Shown here one piece after another: positions 60,801-64,000 of a stretch of DNA of 64,000 nt. The stretch comes from Epiperipatus broadwayi (taxonomy: Eukaryota > Onychophora > Udeonychophora > Euonychophora > Peripatidae). Position 1 is the stretch's first letter. Every line of letters begins with the position of its first letter. The stretch covers positions 4,803,800 through 4,867,799 of the forward strand of contig JAQFVV010000018.1 of NCBI GenBank assembly GCA_028023455.1, in the 5' to 3' direction. A program made the translations under genes and the position numbers. The notes under the pieces were generated by a model. That model was given only the letters and a program-made list of their open reading frames with translations, was not told the DNA's origin and did no database searches.

Positions 60801-63800
60801 TCAAATTGCAACATTTACAGATCTTCAAAAAACGTTTATATTTGAATGATTTTTTGTTCCAAATATAAAGTAAAAGTGAATTATGGGCTCAGAAAAAATA
60901 ACACCCCCAGTGGTGATGGTTACATCATATTACAATCTTTTTATTTTATTTTCACAATCAGAACATTACTATTTATCTGATCTATTCTTCATTTATAATA
61001 GTTAGATACTCATTTATTAACTACTTTTGAATTGAATGTCTAACTTAGGGTTAATAATTTGTAAGAATAATTTTAAATTTGTGACTAGAAAAAAAATTTA
61101 AGCTCATTTTAGTAAGATTAAATGGTTTTGTAGGTAACCAGTGACTAATTTTGTAGATTTTAAAAAGTTAGATAGCATGTTGATTAATGCTTTGGTATTG
61201 ATAGTGATTGTGGAAAAAGTGATTTAAAACTATTGTTACCATGAAATTCTAGTGTTGTTCAGTGAAAATAATATTCATTTTCAAACTTTTAGATTTGGAA
61301 AGCTTAGGATCTTGAAACCATCCTAAATAAATAAAATGAAATATAAAAATTACTTTTCAAATTTTCTCACATAACTAACCTTTAATTTTGTTCTTACTGA
61401 ATCTTATTATCAAATTTAAAAAGTTTAATAATCAAACTGTGCATTTTATTTAAGTGCTTAAGAAAATACAAATTTCAAGCCATCATATAATTAACATTTT
61501 TTTTGGAATGGATTTGTCTTTCATGACACTACCTTTTTAATACATATATGTTCAGTGTGGTGATTGGATTCATCCATTCAATTGCTACCAATGACTTTCC
61601 TTTTCAACTTCTCAGATATCAAATGAATTAAACCTTTACAACATTGATCTAAAATAATATAAATATGAAAATAGCTCATCATCCATGGTGTTATATCATC
61701 TGCTTTTAAAAAGTGCATCTTATTGCATGGTGTTTTTATTTATTTTTCACACTGATTTAGCAAATTATCTTACTTTAAAATTGTTACTATTTAATTAAAA
61801 ATAACAACAAGAACACTCACATCTTCAGTTCATACTATATATGATAAAATAAGATTACTATAGATGGCATCAGAATAATAACTGCTCTAGTTTTAGCTAA
61901 AAATAATGAATTATTTATTATCTAACTATTATGTGGTAGATAGCTGAGTGCACATGCTGACTACACAACTTAAATTCTAAACCTGATTGCTAATCCTCAG
62001 CTACTTAAAAAATATCTGATATCAGTTTTAACTTTTAATTCATAGATCTGGAAGTGCACCATATTAACCACTACATTAGAGGGTTTATTATAAATAATTA
62101 TGACTGAAACACATTGTTTAGGCTGGCTTCATCAAGGACTTACTTTTATTGTTTACCAAAAACCAAATTATTCTGCTGTATGCAGCATTAAAATATCATA
62201 CAATTTCTACAAATCGTCAAATAAATTATTATACCTTTGAGCTTACAGTGCGGATAATTCTGTTACACATGCTCATTAAAAACTTGAATCCTTCTCATTT
62301 TTAGACTTGCATGTAATTTTGCATTTTTTATTGTTAAAGAATGATCCATTTTAAAATTGGATAACTTTTTACCTTCCAATATCATTACTAACAACTGTTG
62401 TAAATAGTTATGACCATTCTAACTACAGACATGAAGGATAAAAATAAATGAAAAGTTAAAAGTGAGATTTATGTTAACTATACAAACCAATTTCATGGAT
62501 ATAACTTAGGTGTATATTTAGGTATATTAATCACAAGAAAACATTTTCATGCACATATACTTTGCAAAATGAATTTTAATCTCTCTATATTATATTTTGA
62601 ATTCTATTTTCAATATTTATTTGAAAGGTTTGAGGAAAATAAAACAATTTACATTGGTAATCATAGCTTGTTTTTTTTTTGTTGTTGTATGAACTTTCTG
62701 AATATTCAGCCATGAGAAACTTCAAAAAAATGTATTAAGCAATTGACATTAGAATCATTTAACTGTATTTAAATCATTTTTAGGCCAAAATAAATCGATA
62801 AATTGCTATAATATATATATAGACTCTTAATAAATATTAACTAAATTTATTCTTAGATATATAATTTGAAATTTTTAATAGCACATTTGTTTTATATGTG
62901 ACATATATTATTGTTATATGCATTCAAAATTTTGACAATGTCATTTAGTAATAATGATCAATTTGCTAATATAATTATATGGGTGTGATATAATTCCAAA
63001 AATTAATTGCTTTAAGAAAGTAAATTATAAAATAATTATATAAAAATATTATTAACAAAAACAATTTAAGATAATAAGCAAAGATTTTAAATATATATAT
63101 ATATATATCTTCCAAAAGTGAGTACTACTTAAATTTTATTAGTTCTTTTACTTGAAATTTATTGACGTATCGAAAGTATTAAAAATATTATTTTTTACTA
63201 TCATTGATAAACGTCTGACTTAATAAATATATCAATTTACAATGTGTAACTTTACTTATATTCAACATTTGCTATTAGGAAAAATTTATTCAATTTATTT
63301 CACTCAGAAAGTCATAACATTGTAATCTTGAGTAGTCAATAGATACTTAGGTAGTAGTAGTACTATATCAACATTAGTTTTAGTGAATAATCTTCATCAG
63401 GATGAGTTTTAAGTTACCTGTACTTATACATCTAGCAGATATTTTTAATTTGTTATTTTAGCAAGCAAATAACCTGAGATTTAAAAGATGACAGTTAAAA
63501 TAAAGCTGGAATCAGTAAAATATATAGTTATTAGTCTGTTCTCAGAACTATTTTAATGCATAAGCAAAATGATTTGAATTCAAAGCTTTAAAAAAAAATT
63601 TTTTTTTAATTTCAGATAATATAAAAAAAATTAAAATAGCTGGTAAATGTATAAACAAAAAAATCCACGTTGAAAAACATACTGCCAGTAACTAGTTTAA
63701 AAATATAATTATAGTATTATGTCTTGTTGCATCAATTATTCAAAATTAAAATATATAAATAAAGGTTAAAATATTAAATATTTTATTTTAAAAAGTTATA

Positions 63801-64000
63801 TATATAAAATCAGATAAGATAAATATAATAATAAAAACTCTGGAAAAATGTATAGATGTTCAAAATAGCAATATGTAAAAATAGCTATAATCATTTATAG
63901 CATATCTGCCATCTTGAGTAGCATTTTAAGTTAAAATTATATTTAAAAATCTCATTAAAGTCACACATCAGTGAATGGCCAACTTTCGATATATACACTC
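60801..64000. other. AT-rich non-coding DNA
   Basis: TA microsatellite at about 63088-63110 and poly-A/poly-T runs at about 63590-63608. I see no gene, RNA or mobile element. Confidence 0.5.

Overview
The window is eukaryotic, from an animal. It is very AT-rich, has no bacterial gene layout, and holds two spliced exons of one nuclear gene in a large field of retroelements. The host gene is on the + strand: a 141-bp internal exon (33563-33703) and a terminal exon (57502-58037) of a stargazin/TARP-type (CACNG) AMPA-receptor auxiliary subunit, split by an intron of about 23.8 kb. The protein ends in a PDZ-binding TTPV tail. Its upstream exons were not found and probably lie outside the window. 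The lineage cannot be fixed from sequence alone; an AT-rich invertebrate (arthropod or other protostome) is my best guess.

Layout. 690-4145: two 5'-truncated Penelope-like elements (PLEs) head to head, forming a 3.4-kb palindrome. 6.6-7.0 kb: a tandem repeat. 9.2-11.2 kb: a foldback repeat followed by a decayed RTE-type LINE. 15.8-20.35 kb: a complete, young LTR retrotransposon with 1.54-kb LTRs and one intact gag ORF but no pol. 20.4-23.2 kb: a nearly intact RTE LINE. 23.2-24.9 kb: a probable relic of a hammerhead-bearing repeat, then a probable solo LTR. 28.1-30.2 kb: an antisense RTE relic. 31.8-32.6 kb: an antisense mariner relic.

Inside the large CACNG intron lie a 1.66-kb insertion with a 13-bp target-site duplication, built of 456-bp units in both orientations, each carrying a hammerhead-ribozyme-like fold (37301-38958); a palindrome of PLE ends (40184-40865); a tRNA-derived SINE (46877-46978); a PLE interrupted by an RTE and by a roughly 60-bp minisatellite that looks derived from the PLE (47340-51610); and a gypsy-like gag relic (51.7-52.0 kb).

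The best candidates for something undescribed are the hammerhead-bearing 456-bp inverted/tandem element (retrozyme-like) and the gag-only LTR retrotransposon. The remaining long stretches are AT-rich DNA with microsatellites in which I recognise nothing. All motif, pairing and divergence statements are by eye.
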